Shown here piece by piece: positions 50,819 through 60,193 of a DNA stretch of 64,000 nucleotides; position 1 is the first letter of the stretch, and each line of letters begins with the position of its first letter. The notes below the pieces were generated by a model, which worked only from the letters and a program-made list of their open reading frames with translations, ran no database searches and was not told where the DNA came from. Made by a program: the position numbers and the translations under genes. Source of the stretch: DASSJT01 sp963715025 (GTDB lineage: Bacteria; Actinomycetota; Actinomycetes; Actinomycetales; Dermatophilaceae). The stretch is taken from assembly GCA_963715025.1 (NCBI GenBank), contig CAVQQQ010000001.1:487195-551194 (forward strand). Reading direction: 5' to 3'.

Positions 50819-53800
50819 AGGGCCCTCCCCTCCGGCTGGAGCGGGCAGCAGGCCCGCAGCTGGCACTGCGAGCACCACTCGCCGGGGTGCGCGGTGAACT
50901 GGGCGGCCGCCATGCCCTCTCCGGTCTCCCGCACGAGGGGTCCGGCCCAGTCAGGCTCGTCGTCGGCAGAGAGCGGCGGCTGCTCCTGGAGCGTGACGCC
51001 CTTGTTCGCCGCCTTGCCGATCTGGAGGAGCGCCGCCCCCGCTGAGGCGGTGCCCGCACCAGGAAAGGCGCCTTCCTGGACCGCCAGCTGGTACGCGCCC
51101 AGCTGCGGGTGGCGCCGCAGCTCCTCCTTCTTGGGCTTGCTGCTGCCCGTCTTGTAGTCGATCACCCGCAGCCGGCCGTCGGGCGACTGCTCCAGCCGGT
51201 CGACCTGCCCCCGCAGAACGACCCGGCCCAGCGCGACCTGCATCTCGACCTCGGCACCCAGCTTGACCCACCCTCTCGCGCGCGCGGCGTCGAAGTAGGC
51301 GGCGAGGCGGCCGACCATCGCGTGTGCCTCTGCCCGCTTCCGGTCGGACACCCAACCGCGCGGCAGGCCCAGCCGGGGCCACCGGGCGTCGACCTCGGCG
51401 GCCATGGTCTCGGCGTCGGCATCGCCGAGGTCGGCAGCGACGCCGTGGACGAGGGTGCCGATGTCGGCTGCGCCGACCGTGGGACCGTCGCCGCCACAAG
51501 CCGTCAGCAGCCAGCGCAGGCCGCAGCGTCCGAACGACTCGACCTTCGAGGGTGACACCGAGACGGGCTCGTCGGGCGCGCGCAGGGGACGGTCGTCGCT
51601 CAGGGCAGTCAGGGCCCACCACTGCGCCGGGTCGGCGCCGGGGACGCCCTCTCGCGCCAGTCGGGCCAGCGCGCTCACCGCACGCCCCCGGGTCTGCGGC
51701 GAGGGGCCGACCAGCTCGCGCCGGAGCTGGGCCACGAGGGACGGCAGTGTCATGGTGCGCCTCACCTCGGTGAACTCCCGCTGGCCGTCGCAGTCGTCGG
51801 GAAGGGGGTCGACCACGTCGAGGTAGACCGAAGGCTGCTCGTCGTCGCTGCGCACCGCCGTGACCATCACGCGCTCGCTCGCCCGGGTGAGCGCGACGAG
51901 GAACAGCCGGGTCTCGTCGTAGCGCACCGCCGCTTGCGCGGCACGGAACGAGCCCGCCCGCCCCGCGACGACGTCGACGAGGTGCTCGGACCCGAGCAGC
52001 GAGCCGCGCAGCCGCAGGTCAGGCCAGACGCCCTCCTGGACACCAGCAACGCACACCAGGCGCCACTCGCGGCCAGCAGCTGCCTGCGGGGTCAGCAAGG
52101 CGACCGTCTCCCCCGCGGGCGAGCGCGCCACCAAGGTGTCGCCGGGGATGTCTTGGCTGGCGATGTGGGCAAGGAACTGCTCCGGACCCGACTGGGGGAG
52201 CCGGTCGACGAACTTCGCCGCCGCGTCGAACAGTGCTCCGACGGCGTCGAGGTCGCGGTCGGCACGGGCGCCACCTGGCCCTCCCGCGAGCGCCGCCTCG
52301 CGCCAGGGGGTAGCCAGCCCGCTGGCCGACCACATCGCCCACAGGACGCTCTCGGCGGTGACCCCTGGCGCCCAGCGAACGACGCCGTCGTCGCGGCGCA
52401 CTGACGCCGCCGCGACGCCCGCGGCCACGATGCGCGCCACGCGCCTGGCGGACAGACCCTCGGCGCCGACCCCGGCGAGCCGTCCCTCGTGCACGAGCGC
52501 GTCGGCCAGCAGCTCGTCGCTGGTGCTGGTGCCACCTGTGGCGAGCTCGGCCTGGCGCAGGGTGCGCCGCAGTCGGCGCAGCGCGACGGCATCAGCGCCG
52601 CCGAGCGGCGAAAGGAGGGTGTCGACGGCGACCTGCGGATCGACCTCGGTTGCATCGCCCCGCGCCAGGTCGAGCACGAGGCGCAGGAGCGCCAGCAGGG
52701 GACGCACGGCCACCTCGTCACGAACCGGCAGGTCGGTGCCCCCCGCGCCCACAGGGACGCCGGAGGCCATCAGCACCCGGCGCAGCGTGGCCGTGCGACC
52801 CTGACCGCGGACGATGACCGCCATCTCCGACCACGAGACGCCGTGCCGGAGGTGGGCCTCTCGCAGCTCGGCTGCCACCAGGGCGGCCTCCTGCGAGACG
52901 GCCCGGACGAGGTGCACGTCGACCTGACCCCCACGGCGCACCGGCTCGGCAGCGCGCTGGCGGCCACCTCCCAGGGCGCCGATCTTGCGCGCCACTCGCT
53001 CGGCCGCCGCACGGTTGGCCGCGGGCAGGCGGTATGCCGTGGGCAGCACGAGCGTGGCCCCCCCACCAAGCGCTGTCCACCCGTCAGCCAGGAACCGCGG
53101 GTCGGCCCCCCGAAAAGTCTGCACGGCGGCGTCCGGGTCACCCAGAAGAACCACACCAGGACCGGCTCCGCGGCCCGCCAGGACACCCAGCAGCCGGGCA
53201 GCCGCCGATGTCATCTCCTGCGCGTCGTCGACCACGATGATCCGCAGATCCCCGCGCAGCCGGTCGAGCGCCTCCGGGTCGTCTTCGAGCAGGTCAGCCG
53301 CAGCGCTGAGGATCCAGGCCGGGTCATAGGCCCCGGCTGCCGACAGCGCAGTCACCTCGTCGTACTCGCGCAGCACCCGGGCGGCCGCCACCCACTCGGG
53401 CCTTTCGTGCTCGCGGCCCAGTCTGGCCAGGTCAGCGTCCTCCAGGCCGTGCTCGACCGCCCGCATCAACAGGTCGCGCAGCTCCGCGCGGAAACCGCGA
53501 GTGCCCAGCGCCTCTTGCACCCGCTCCGGCCACGCGGGCGCCACCGGGACGCCGGTCGCATGCCCGGCGAGCAGGTCGCGCAGGATCACGTCCTGCTCGG
53601 GGCCGCTCAGCAGCCTGGGCGCGGGCTCGCCGCGGAGCGCCGCCGCCTGGCGCAGGATGCTGAAACCCAGTGACTGGTGGGTGCGGGCCAGGGGCTCAGT
53701 CGAGGTGCCGCCCAGCTGGGACGTCACCCGCTCCCGCAGGCTCGCGGCGGCCAGGCGCGACGACGTCAGCAGGAGGCACTCATCGGGCCGCGCTTGCCCC

Positions 53801-54012
53801 GACCGCACCCGATCCAGCACGACCGCGACCGCGGCGGTCGTCTTGCCCGTACCAGGGCCGCCGAGAACGCGCAGGACCGGACCCCGGTAGGCCGCTACCT
53901 CGCGCTGGACCGCGTCGAGGGCAACCGGTTCGACGGCAGGGCCGAGGTCGAGAGGGGCACGGCGGAGGGTGAGCACGAGCCCGATTCCATCACGTGAGGC
54001 GGACACCACCAC
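50815..54012 (-). CDS. adnA: AdnA-like helicase-nuclease
   Basis: 1065 residues. Walker A GGPGTGKTTAAV; motif II reads VVDDAQEM instead of DExQ, suggesting a weaker motor, as described for mycobacterial AdnA. The C-terminal nuclease has RGQVDRLEQSPDGRLRVIDYKTG and cysteines in GRCGLRW and WCSQCQLRACCPL, arranged as in an iron-sulfur-stapled nuclease of the AddB type. It would process double-strand breaks with AdnB. Start at one of three consecutive GTG codons (54012). Confidence 0.9.
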   Translation of the reverse strand: MVVSASRDGIGLVLTLRRAPLDLGPAVEPVALDAVQREVAAYRGPVLRVLGGPGTGKTTAAVAVVLDRVRSGQARPDECLLLTSSRLAAASLRERVTSQLGGTSTEPLARTHQSLGFSILRQAAALRGEPAPRLLSGPEQDVILRDLLAGHATGVPVAPAWPERVQEALGTRGFRAELRDLLMRAVEHGLEDADLARLGREHERPEWVAAARVLREYDEVTALSAAGAYDPAWILSAAADLLEDDPEALDRLRGDLRIIVVDDAQEMTSAAARLLGVLAGRGAGPGVVLLGDPDAAVQTFRGADPRFLADGWTALGGGATLVLPTAYRLPAANRAAAERVARKIGALGGGRQRAAEPVRRGGQVDVHLVRAVSQEAALVAAELREAHLRHGVSWSEMAVIVRGQGRTATLRRVLMASGVPVGAGGTDLPVRDEVAVRPLLALLRLVLDLARGDATEVDPQVAVDTLLSPLGGADAVALRRLRRTLRQAELATGGTSTSDELLADALVHEGRLAGVGAEGLSARRVARIVAAGVAAASVRRDDGVVRWAPGVTAESVLWAMWSASGLATPWREAALAGGPGGARADRDLDAVGALFDAAAKFVDRLPQSGPEQFLAHIASQDIPGDTLVARSPAGETVALLTPQAAAGREWRLVCVAGVQEGVWPDLRLRGSLLGSEHLVDVVAGRAGSFRAAQAAVRYDETRLFLVALTRASERVMVTAVRSDDEQPSVYLDVVDPLPDDCDGQREFTEVRRTMTLPSLVAQLRRELVGPSPQTRGRAVSALARLAREGVPGADPAQWWALTALSDDRPLRAPDEPVSVSPSKVESFGRCGLRWLLTACGGDGPTVGAADIGTLVHGVAADLGDADAETMAAEVDARWPRLGLPRGWVSDRKRAEAHAMVGRLAAYFDAARARGWVKLGAEVEMQVALGRVVLRGQVDRLEQSPDGRLRVIDYKTGSSKPKKEELRRHPQLGAYQLAVQEGAFPGAGTASAGAALLQIGKAANKGVTLQEQPPLSADDEPDWAGPLVRETGEGMAAAQFTAHPGEWCSQCQLRACCPLQPEGRAL

Positions 54013-54048
54013 GGCACCTGGATCCCCGAGCAGGGGAGGCCCGAATCG

Positions 54049-54390
54049 TCAGGGAGACTCAGGGCCCGACCAACGCGCACGCGGCAGGTCGACCCTGCGG
54101 CCGTCGAGCACACCTCGCACGAGCGGCGTCTCCTCCTCGCGGTAATGAGCCAGCGCGCGGTCTTCGTGGCCCTGCGGAAAACCGCCGCCGGCTCGCACGA
54201 CGCGCCACCAGGGCACATCCGACCCGAACCTCGACATCACGGTGCCGACGGCGCGGGCGCCGCCGCGCCCCACGATCTCCGCCACATCACCGTAGGTCAG
54301 CACGCAGCCGGGCGGGATCTGCGCCACGACGTCGAGCACGTCCTCCGCAAACTCGCTCGGCAAGCCGTAGCCGGCGCCGGGGCCGGCCAC
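54049..54390 (-). CDS. Alkyltransferase-like protein (ATL)
   Basis: 113 residues, the C-terminal MGMT fold only: PPGCVLTYGDVAEIVGRGGARAVGTVM, then VPWWRVVRAGGGFPQG where repair enzymes have PCHRV. The acceptor Cys is Trp, so it cannot take the alkyl group. ATL proteins instead bind O6-alkylguanine and hand lesions to nucleotide-excision repair. One base after the moeZ stop and 36 bp before adnA, so part of the same operon. Position equals Rv3204. Confidence 0.92.
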   Translation of the reverse strand: MAGPGAGYGLPSEFAEDVLDVVAQIPPGCVLTYGDVAEIVGRGGARAVGTVMSRFGSDVPWWRVVRAGGGFPQGHEDRALAHYREEETPLVRGVLDGRRVDLPRARWSGPESP

Positions 54391-54391
54391 G

Positions 54392-55624
54392 TCAGTACCC
54401 CGGCAGGCTGGGGTCGACGTCGCGCACCCAGGCGAGCACGCCGCCCTCGAGATTGTCGACGTCGGTGTGACCGGCTCCCACCAGGATCTCGGCGGCCCGC
54501 GCGGACCGCACGCCCGACTTGCACATCACGACGAGGGGTATGCCGTGCGGCAGCTTGGCGAGCGCCTCGCCTGACGTGAACTCGCCGAGCGGGATCAGGT
54601 CGGCTCCCGGAATGGCGACGATGTCCGATTCATTGGGCTCCCGCACGTCGACGAGCAGGAAGTCCTCCTCGCCGGCGGCGCGGCGGGCCAGCCGATCGGC
54701 CAGATCGGCGGCGGAGACGGCCCCCACCCCGGGATGGGCTGCGCCGTCCGAGGTCAACCGGGAACCCGCGGGGCCATCCGCACCCGCGTGGGCACCCGGC
54801 ATACCGCAGAAGTCCTCGTAGTCGATGAGCTCGGTGACCGTCGGGCTGTCGCCGCAGACGGGACAGGCAGGGTCGCGGCGGACGGTCAGGGTGTCCCAGG
54901 TCTGGCGCAGCGCGTCGTGCACCATGAGCCGTCCGAGAAGCGGGTCGCCCTGTCCCACAAGGAGTTTGATCGTCTCCGAAACCTGGACCGATCCCACAGC
55001 CGCGCAGAGGACCCCGAGGACCCCGCCAGTTGCACACGACGGGACTGCGTCGGGCGGGGGCGGGTCGGGGAAGACGCAGCGGTAGCACGGGCCGCGGCCG
55101 GCCCACCACACGCTGACCTGGCCGTCGAAGCGGAAGATCGAGCCCCACACGTGCGGCTTGCCGAGCATGGCGCACGCGTCGTTCACCAGGTAGCGCGTCG
55201 GGAAGTTGTCGGCACCGTCGACCACGAGGTCGTAGCCGCCGATGACGTCGAGCGCATTGCCCGAGTCGAGCCGGGTGCCGTGCTGCTCGACGGTCACCAG
55301 GGGGTTGATCTCGGCGACCGCCTCGGCAGCCGACTCGGCCTTGGGCCGACCCACGTCCGAGGTCCCGTGGATCACCTGGCGCTGGAGGTTGGACGCGTCG
55401 ACCACGTCGTCGTCGACGACCCCGATCGTGCCCACTCCCGCGGCCGCGAGGTACATGAGTGCCGGAGACCCCAGTCCGCCGGCGCCCACGACCAGCACCC
55501 GGGCAGCCTTGAGCCGGCGCTGGCCCTCCAGGCCGATCTCCGGCAGCAGGAGGTGGCGTGCGTATCGGGCTCGCTCATCGGTGGTGAGCTCGGGACCGAG
55601 GATGGCCAGCGGCGGGTTCCCCAT
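54392..55624 (-). CDS. moeZ: MoeZ-type adenylyltransferase/sulfurtransferase
   Basis: 410 residues from ATG 55624. N-terminal ThiF/MoeB domain: RHLLLPEIGLEGQRRL, VLVVGAGGLGSPALMYLAAAG, LQRQVIHGTSDVGRPK, DGADNFPTRYLVND, with zinc cysteines CYRCVF and CPVCGD. C-terminal rhodanese domain (about 300-410) with active-site loop CKSGVRSA. It adenylates and sulfurates MoaD/ThiS/CysO-like carriers for molybdopterin, thiamine or cysteine synthesis. Orthologue type of Rv3206c. Divergent from tetR. Confidence 0.93.
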   Translation of the reverse strand: MGNPPLAILGPELTTDERARYARHLLLPEIGLEGQRRLKAARVLVVGAGGLGSPALMYLAAAGVGTIGVVDDDVVDASNLQRQVIHGTSDVGRPKAESAAEAVAEINPLVTVEQHGTRLDSGNALDVIGGYDLVVDGADNFPTRYLVNDACAMLGKPHVWGSIFRFDGQVSVWWAGRGPCYRCVFPDPPPPDAVPSCATGGVLGVLCAAVGSVQVSETIKLLVGQGDPLLGRLMVHDALRQTWDTLTVRRDPACPVCGDSPTVTELIDYEDFCGMPGAHAGADGPAGSRLTSDGAAHPGVGAVSAADLADRLARRAAGEEDFLLVDVREPNESDIVAIPGADLIPLGEFTSGEALAKLPHGIPLVVMCKSGVRSARAAEILVGAGHTDVDNLEGGVLAWVRDVDPSLPGY

Positions 55625-55741
55625 GTACCGAGCGTACTCATCCGTAATATGGCGCCACCGGCCCGCACTCATGCGGCCAACTGGGCGCAGCCCGGCACGG
55701 TCGGCAACGATGCACGGCAACTGACGAAGAGTGGAAGTGGC

Positions 55742-56401
55742 ATGGCAATGACGGAAGCCCCCGGTGGCGCGACTCCCCGAGGACAGCGCCTCCCCAGGTC
55801 CGCGCGCAGGGCCCAGCTGCTGGAGGCGGCGCAGGCCGCGTTCGTCGAGCTTGGCTATCACGCCGCCGCCATGGACGACATCGCCGACCGCGCGGGGGTC
55901 TCGAAGCCTGTCCTCTACCAGCACTTCCCCGGCAAGCTCGAGCTGTACCTCGCGCTCCTCGACCAGCACTGCGAGACCCTCGAGAACCTCGTCCGAAACG
56001 CGCTCGAGGCGCCCGGGCACGAGCCCAAGGAGAAGGTGCAGGGCAGCATCGAGGCCTACTTCGACTTCGTCTCCCGCGAGGGAGCCGCCTTCCGCATGGT
56101 GTTCGAGTCCGACCTGACCAACGAGTCCGCTGTGCGCAACCGCCTCGACGCGGTTGAACTTGCGTGCGCCGAGGCGATCGCCGACGTGATCATGCAGGAT
56201 GCCGCGCTGCCGGAGTCCGAGGCCATGCTGCTCGGGGTGGCCCTCGCCGGCATGTCCCAGATCGCGGCGCGCTACTGGCTCTCGCAGCAGGCCGAAGTGC
56301 CGCAGGAGCTCGCGGCCCGACTGGTCGGCTCGCTCGCATGGCGTGGGATCGCCTCCTTCCCCGCAGCGCCCGGGGAAGGAACGCCCGCCGCACGGGGTTA
56401 G
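55742..56401 (+). CDS. TetR-family transcriptional regulator
   Basis: 219 residues. The helix-turn-helix is at about 25-70 (LLEAAQAAFVELGYHAAAMDDIADRAGVSKPVLYQHF), followed by a helical ligand domain with FDFVSREGAAFRMVFESD and LGVALAGMSQIAARYWLSQ. ATG 55742; ATG 55748 is two codons later. It precedes the DUF3107 gene, the same order as Rv3208-Rv3208A. Ligand unknown. Confidence 0.92.
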   Translation: MAMTEAPGGATPRGQRLPRSARRAQLLEAAQAAFVELGYHAAAMDDIADRAGVSKPVLYQHFPGKLELYLALLDQHCETLENLVRNALEAPGHEPKEKVQGSIEAYFDFVSREGAAFRMVFESDLTNESAVRNRLDAVELACAEAIADVIMQDAALPESEAMLLGVALAGMSQIAARYWLSQQAEVPQELAARLVGSLAWRGIASFPAAPGEGTPAARG

Positions 56402-56502
56402 CCTTCACTGGTGGGCACCAGGCGCTATGCCGGGTGCTCCCCCAACGCGTCGCGCACGCGTTCCGTCGAGCAGTTCAAAGCACCAGTGAAAGGTCGTCTG
56501 CC

Positions 56503-56727
56503 GTGGAGGTAAGGATCGGCGTCCAGAACGTGGCCCGCGAGATCACGTTCGAGACGGACATGTCCGACAGCGAGGTGGTTGAGGCCGTCTCTGCGGCACT
56601 CGCCGACGGCGGCGTCCTCACGCTCAAGGACGGCAAGGGCCGGCAGGTCATCGTTCCCGGGAGCGCCCTCGGCTACGTGCACATCGGGGAGTCGGAGAAG
56701 GGCCGCGTCGGCTTCGGAACGGTCTGA
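56503..56727 (+). CDS. DUF3107 family protein
   Basis: A 74-residue protein of the DUF3107 type (TB9.4 in M. tuberculosis): VEVRIGVQNVAREITFETD at the start, LTLKDGKGRQVIVPGSALGYVHIG in the middle. It begins at GTG 56503, AAAGG 9 nt upstream. An ATP-binding protein by family name only; function unknown. Conserved neighbour of tetR and moeZ in Actinobacteria. Confidence 0.9.
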   Translation: MEVRIGVQNVAREITFETDMSDSEVVEAVSAALADGGVLTLKDGKGRQVIVPGSALGYVHIGESEKGRVGFGTV

Positions 56728-56852
56728 GTGACGGCGCCCTCATTTGCTCCGTGCGTCGGAGTGCCTTCCTCCGGCGTTTCTGGCAGGTTGGGTCCGCAGA
56801 CCGGAGGGCCCGGTCTGCCAGGGCCCCGGCGGGGCTTGAAAGGAGCGAATGC

Positions 56853-56963
56853 GTGACGGTCCGATGCGCCGCCGGCACCGTACTCCAACGGGTCATCAGC
56901 ACCGTGGCTGCGGCCGTTCTGATCATCGGGTGCGGAGCGGCCACCAGCAGGCGGCAGGTCTGA
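56853..56963 (+). CDS. Possible 36-residue hydrophobic peptide
   Basis: From GTG 56853 (AAAGGAG 7 nt upstream). The chain has a hydrophobic stretch VISTVAAAVLIIGCGAA whose LIIGC end resembles a lipobox. Too short to be sure. An overlapping ATG at 56849 opens a His/Arg-rich frame that looks non-coding. Confidence 0.3.
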   Translation: MTVRCAAGTVLQRVISTVAAAVLIIGCGAATSRRQV

Positions 56964-57074
56964 CCTGACGGTGGGGTGCGGGTGCACTACCGCCAGTAAT
57001 CGAATGAATGGGTTTGGGGCCGGTCTCCGACCCCAAGGCGGCGCGGGCCAGGCCCGCGCGGAAGGGGTTCGTTC

Positions 57075-57335
57075 ATGGATGTCATTGGGCTCATCATCTT
57101 CGGCGCCGTCATCGGCGTCCTGGCTCGGTTCGTGCTGCCGGGCAAGCAGACCATCAGTCTCCTCGTCACGGTGATCATCGGGATCCTCGGGGCGCTGGCC
57201 GGCTACTACATCTGGGGTGCGCTGGGCGGCACCGACACCAGCGGAATCGACTGGATCCGCTGGATCATCAGCATCGCCGTCGCGGCAGTCCTGGTCATCG
57301 CGTACGGAGCGTTCACCGGCAGAAAACAGGCCTAG
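57075..57335 (+). CDS. GlsB/YeaQ/YmgE-family membrane protein
   Basis: An 86-residue transglycosylase-associated membrane protein with three helices: IGLIIFGAVIGVLARF, SLLVTVIIGILGALAGYYIWGA and IRWIISIAVAAVLVIAYGAF. Family members respond to stress; molecular function unknown. GGAAGG is upstream. Followed by a strong terminator 18 bp after the stop. Confidence 0.9.
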   Translation: MDVIGLIIFGAVIGVLARFVLPGKQTISLLVTVIIGILGALAGYYIWGALGGTDTSGIDWIRWIISIAVAAVLVIAYGAFTGRKQA

Positions 57336-57353
57336 CCGGGTCAGAGCGCAGAC

Positions 57354-57386
57354 GAGGGGTCCCACCCGATGCGGGTGGGACCCCTC
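57354..57386 (+). terminator. Terminator hairpin after glsB
   Basis: GAGGGGTCCCACCCG, loop ATG, then the exact 15-nt complement. It begins 18 bp after the stop codon. Confidence 0.85.
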
Positions 57387-57412
57387 GCGTATCCAGCCAT
57401 TGGCGTCGCCGT

Positions 57413-57503
57413 GATCAGACGCCCAGATCAGACGCCCAGATCGGGCGCTGACGTCAGGCGCTGACGTCAGGCACCGATGTCAGGCACCGTTGTCAGGCAC
57501 CCA
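57413..57503. repeat. Seven tandem 13-bp repeats
   Basis: Period exactly 13 bp, seven copies: GATCAGACGCCCA twice, then GATCGGGCGCTGA, CGTCAGGCGCTGA, CGTCAGGCACCGA, TGTCAGGCACCGT, TGTCAGGCACCCA. Copies drift in one direction along the array, as after successive unequal exchange. The last copy covers the stop codon and last codons of the ferritin-like gene. It fills the space between two convergent genes. Confidence 0.9.
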
Positions 57504-58359
57504 GCCCCAGGCGCAGCATCCGCCGCGTGTGGGCGTCTGTGAGCCGGGTGAACATGCGGCCGATCTCGGCCAGATCGGCACCGGGACGACCGTTGCCGCC
57601 GACGAGCAAGCCGGCGAGAGCATCGCGCTCGACAGCCACCGCCTGAGCCTGCGAGAGCGCCTCCCCGACGAGACGCCTTCCCCAGAGGGCGAGCGGGCCG
57701 GCAACTCTCCGGTCGGCCGCGATGGCGTCGCGCACGACCGTCACCACGAAGTCTGCCTGTCCGACGTCGACCATGACGTCGTTGACCAGCGCTCGGGTCG
57801 ACGGGTCCACATAGGCGGAGATCTCACGGTAGAAGTCGGTCGCGATCCCGTCGCCGACGTAGGCCTTGACCAGTCCCTCGAGCCAGCCGCTCGGGCGGGT
57901 CCGCTCATGGAACGCGTCGATCGGGCCGACGAAGGGCGCCATGGCCTGCTGCGGGTCAGCCCCGATCTCGGTGAGCCTCTTGACCAGCCGCTCGTAATGC
58001 CGGAACTCCGCCACCGCCATGGCGGCCACCGACGCTCGCAGCGGCTGGGTCGGCGCGAGTTCCGAGTCGGCCGCCAGACGGGAAAATGCCGTGAGCTCGC
58101 CGTAGGCGAGGACGCCGAGCAGGTCGACCACGGCTTCGCGGAATGCCGGATCGGACAGAGTGTCGGCCTCGGGTTGGCCGGCCAGCTCGGACGCGGCCGG
58201 TTGGCCCGAATCCGCCGGCGCGGGCGCCGCGGGCGGCGTCTGTGCATTCGAGGCCTGCTGATCTTCGGCGGGGTGCTCATGGGTAGGCGGCGCCTGTGTG
58301 GACTGCTCCTGAGTGGGCTGCCCTGAAGGTGACTGCTCCGGCGTCGGCTGCTCGGACAT
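57493..58359 (-). CDS. Ferritin-like fold protein
   Basis: 288 residues from ATG 58359. The first 60 residues are a Gln/Pro/Thr-rich disordered tail. The rest is helical with AYGELTAFSRLA and VAEFRHYERLV, giving Glu and ExxH ligands in ferritin-like positions, and YREISAYVDP and DVGQADFVV in the second half. Orthologue type of Rv3210c. Whether it binds a di-iron centre is unproven. Divergent from the DEAD helicase. Confidence 0.78.
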   Translation of the reverse strand: MSEQPTPEQSPSGQPTQEQSTQAPPTHEHPAEDQQASNAQTPPAAPAPADSGQPAASELAGQPEADTLSDPAFREAVVDLLGVLAYGELTAFSRLAADSELAPTQPLRASVAAMAVAEFRHYERLVKRLTEIGADPQQAMAPFVGPIDAFHERTRPSGWLEGLVKAYVGDGIATDFYREISAYVDPSTRALVNDVMVDVGQADFVVTVVRDAIAADRRVAGPLALWGRRLVGEALSQAQAVAVERDALAGLLVGGNGRPGADLAEIGRMFTRLTDAHTRRMLRLGLGA

Positions 58360-58618
58360 GGCGGCCAGCCTAGCCACGCCGGCCGAAGCCGGCTCGAGCC
58401 ACTCCGACCGGGGGTGGGCGAGCCCCGGACGAACCAGCCGGTAGCATGGGTGGAGCACAGGGTGCCCGGTCGGCACGAATCTGCGTCCCAAGACGCCCAG
58501 CGGCTCACGCCGCCCTACCAGAGAAGACCTCCGATCGGCCCGCTTGCCACGAGGCCGCCACGCCGTGGCGTGCCTGTATGCGCAGACAGATGCGCAGAAA
58601 GCCGATCCGAGAGAACCC

Positions 58619-60145
58619 ATGACCACTACGCAGCAGCCCATCGCGGCCGCGCAGCCCTCCTTTGCCGACTTCGACATCCACCCCGAGATCGTCGCCGCGC
58701 TTGCCGACGCGGGCATCACCACTCCCTTCCCCATACAGGCCATGACCCTCCCCGTCGCGCTGTCCGGGCACGACATCATCGGTCAGGCGAAGACCGGCAC
58801 CGGCAAGACACTGGGCTTCGGCATCCCGATGCTCAACCGCGTCGTCGGCCCCCGGGACGAGGGCTTCGCCGCGCTCCCCCATCCGGGACGTCCCCAAGCG
58901 CTCGCCGTCGCCCCAACCCGCGAGCTCGCCGTCCAAGTGGCGGGAGACCTCGAGCGCGCCGGCAGGCGCCGCGGCATCCGCGTCCTCACCGTCTACGGCG
59001 GACGCGCATACGAACCCCAGGTCGAGGCGCTGAAGAAGGGCGTTGAGGTCGTCGTCGGCACACCCGGTCGCCTGATCGACCTCGCCAACCAGGGGCACCT
59101 CAACCTCGGGTCGGCACGCACGGTCGTGCTCGACGAGGCCGACGAGATGCTCGACCTGGGCTTCCTTCCCGACGTCGAGAAGATCCTTGCGCTCACGGCC
59201 GCCACCCGGCAGACGATGCTCTTCTCGGCCACCATGCCGGGAGCGGTCGTCGCTCTCGCCCGCCGCTACATGAGCCAGCCGACGCACATCCGCGCGATGG
59301 GGGACGACCAGGAGAACGCCCACACGGTCAAGGCCGTGGAGCAGTTCGTCTACCGGACGCACGCCATGGACAAGGTCGAGATGCTGGCCCGCATGCTTCA
59401 GGCCGAAGGCCGCGGCTTGACCATCATCTTCAGCCGCACCAAGCGCACCGCCGCGAAGGTCGCCGACGACCTCACGGAGCGCGGCTTCGCCGCAGCGGCC
59501 ATCCACGGCGATCTCGGGCAGGGCGCACGCGAACAGGCCCTGCGTGCGTTCCGCAACGGCAAGGTCGACATCCTCGTCGCGACTGACGTCGCGGCTCGTG
59601 GCATCGACGTCGAGAACGTCACCCACGTCGTCAACTACCAGTGCCCCGAGGACGAGAAGATCTACCTGCACCGCATCGGACGCACGGCTCGCGCGGGCAA
59701 CACGGGGATCGCGGTCACGTTCGTCGACTGGGACGACATGCCGCGCTGGGGCCTCATCAACAAGACCCTCGACCTCGGCATCCCCGAGCCCGAGGAGACC
59801 TACTCCTCCTCCGACCACCTCTACTCCGACCTCGACATCCCGCGCGACGCCAAGGGCACGCTGCCCACCGCGCAGCAGACCCGCGCCGGACTGGAGGCGG
59901 AGAAGGTCGAGGACCTCGGTGAGACCGGCAAGTTCAGCGGTCGGCGCGGCGCGCCGCGCGGCGCGCGCAATCGCACCTCGCGGAATGGGTCCGGCGGACC
60001 TGCTGAGCGCTTCGAGACGGGCCGCGAAGGCGCCCGCGAGGGCTCAGTAACCCGCAGCGAAGGACCGAGACGCAGCCGTAACCGCAAGCGCACCCGCGGC
60101 GGCAAGGGAAGCGGTCAGGGCCAGAGCAGCGCGTCCGCCAGCTGA
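58619..60145 (+). CDS. DEAD-box RNA helicase (RhlE-like)
   Basis: 508 residues. Q-motif ITTPFPIQAM, Walker A AKTGTGKT, PTRELAVQ, VVGTPGRLID, DEADEMLDLGF, LFSATMPG, HGDLGQGARE, and HRIGRTARAG. The last 100 residues are an Arg/Gly/Ser-rich basic tail. The start at ATG 58619 follows GAGAG. It remodels structured RNA. Position matches Rv3211. A GGTATGCCG copy lies 2 bp after the stop. Confidence 0.93.
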   Translation: MTTTQQPIAAAQPSFADFDIHPEIVAALADAGITTPFPIQAMTLPVALSGHDIIGQAKTGTGKTLGFGIPMLNRVVGPRDEGFAALPHPGRPQALAVAPTRELAVQVAGDLERAGRRRGIRVLTVYGGRAYEPQVEALKKGVEVVVGTPGRLIDLANQGHLNLGSARTVVLDEADEMLDLGFLPDVEKILALTAATRQTMLFSATMPGAVVALARRYMSQPTHIRAMGDDQENAHTVKAVEQFVYRTHAMDKVEMLARMLQAEGRGLTIIFSRTKRTAAKVADDLTERGFAAAAIHGDLGQGAREQALRAFRNGKVDILVATDVAARGIDVENVTHVVNYQCPEDEKIYLHRIGRTARAGNTGIAVTFVDWDDMPRWGLINKTLDLGIPEPEETYSSSDHLYSDLDIPRDAKGTLPTAQQTRAGLEAEKVEDLGETGKFSGRRGAPRGARNRTSRNGSGGPAERFETGREGAREGSVTRSEGPRRSRNRKRTRGGKGSGQGQSSASAS

Positions 60146-60193
60146 CCGGCATACCACGCAACCGCGCCGCAAGAGCCAGTCGCCCGTTCCTGG

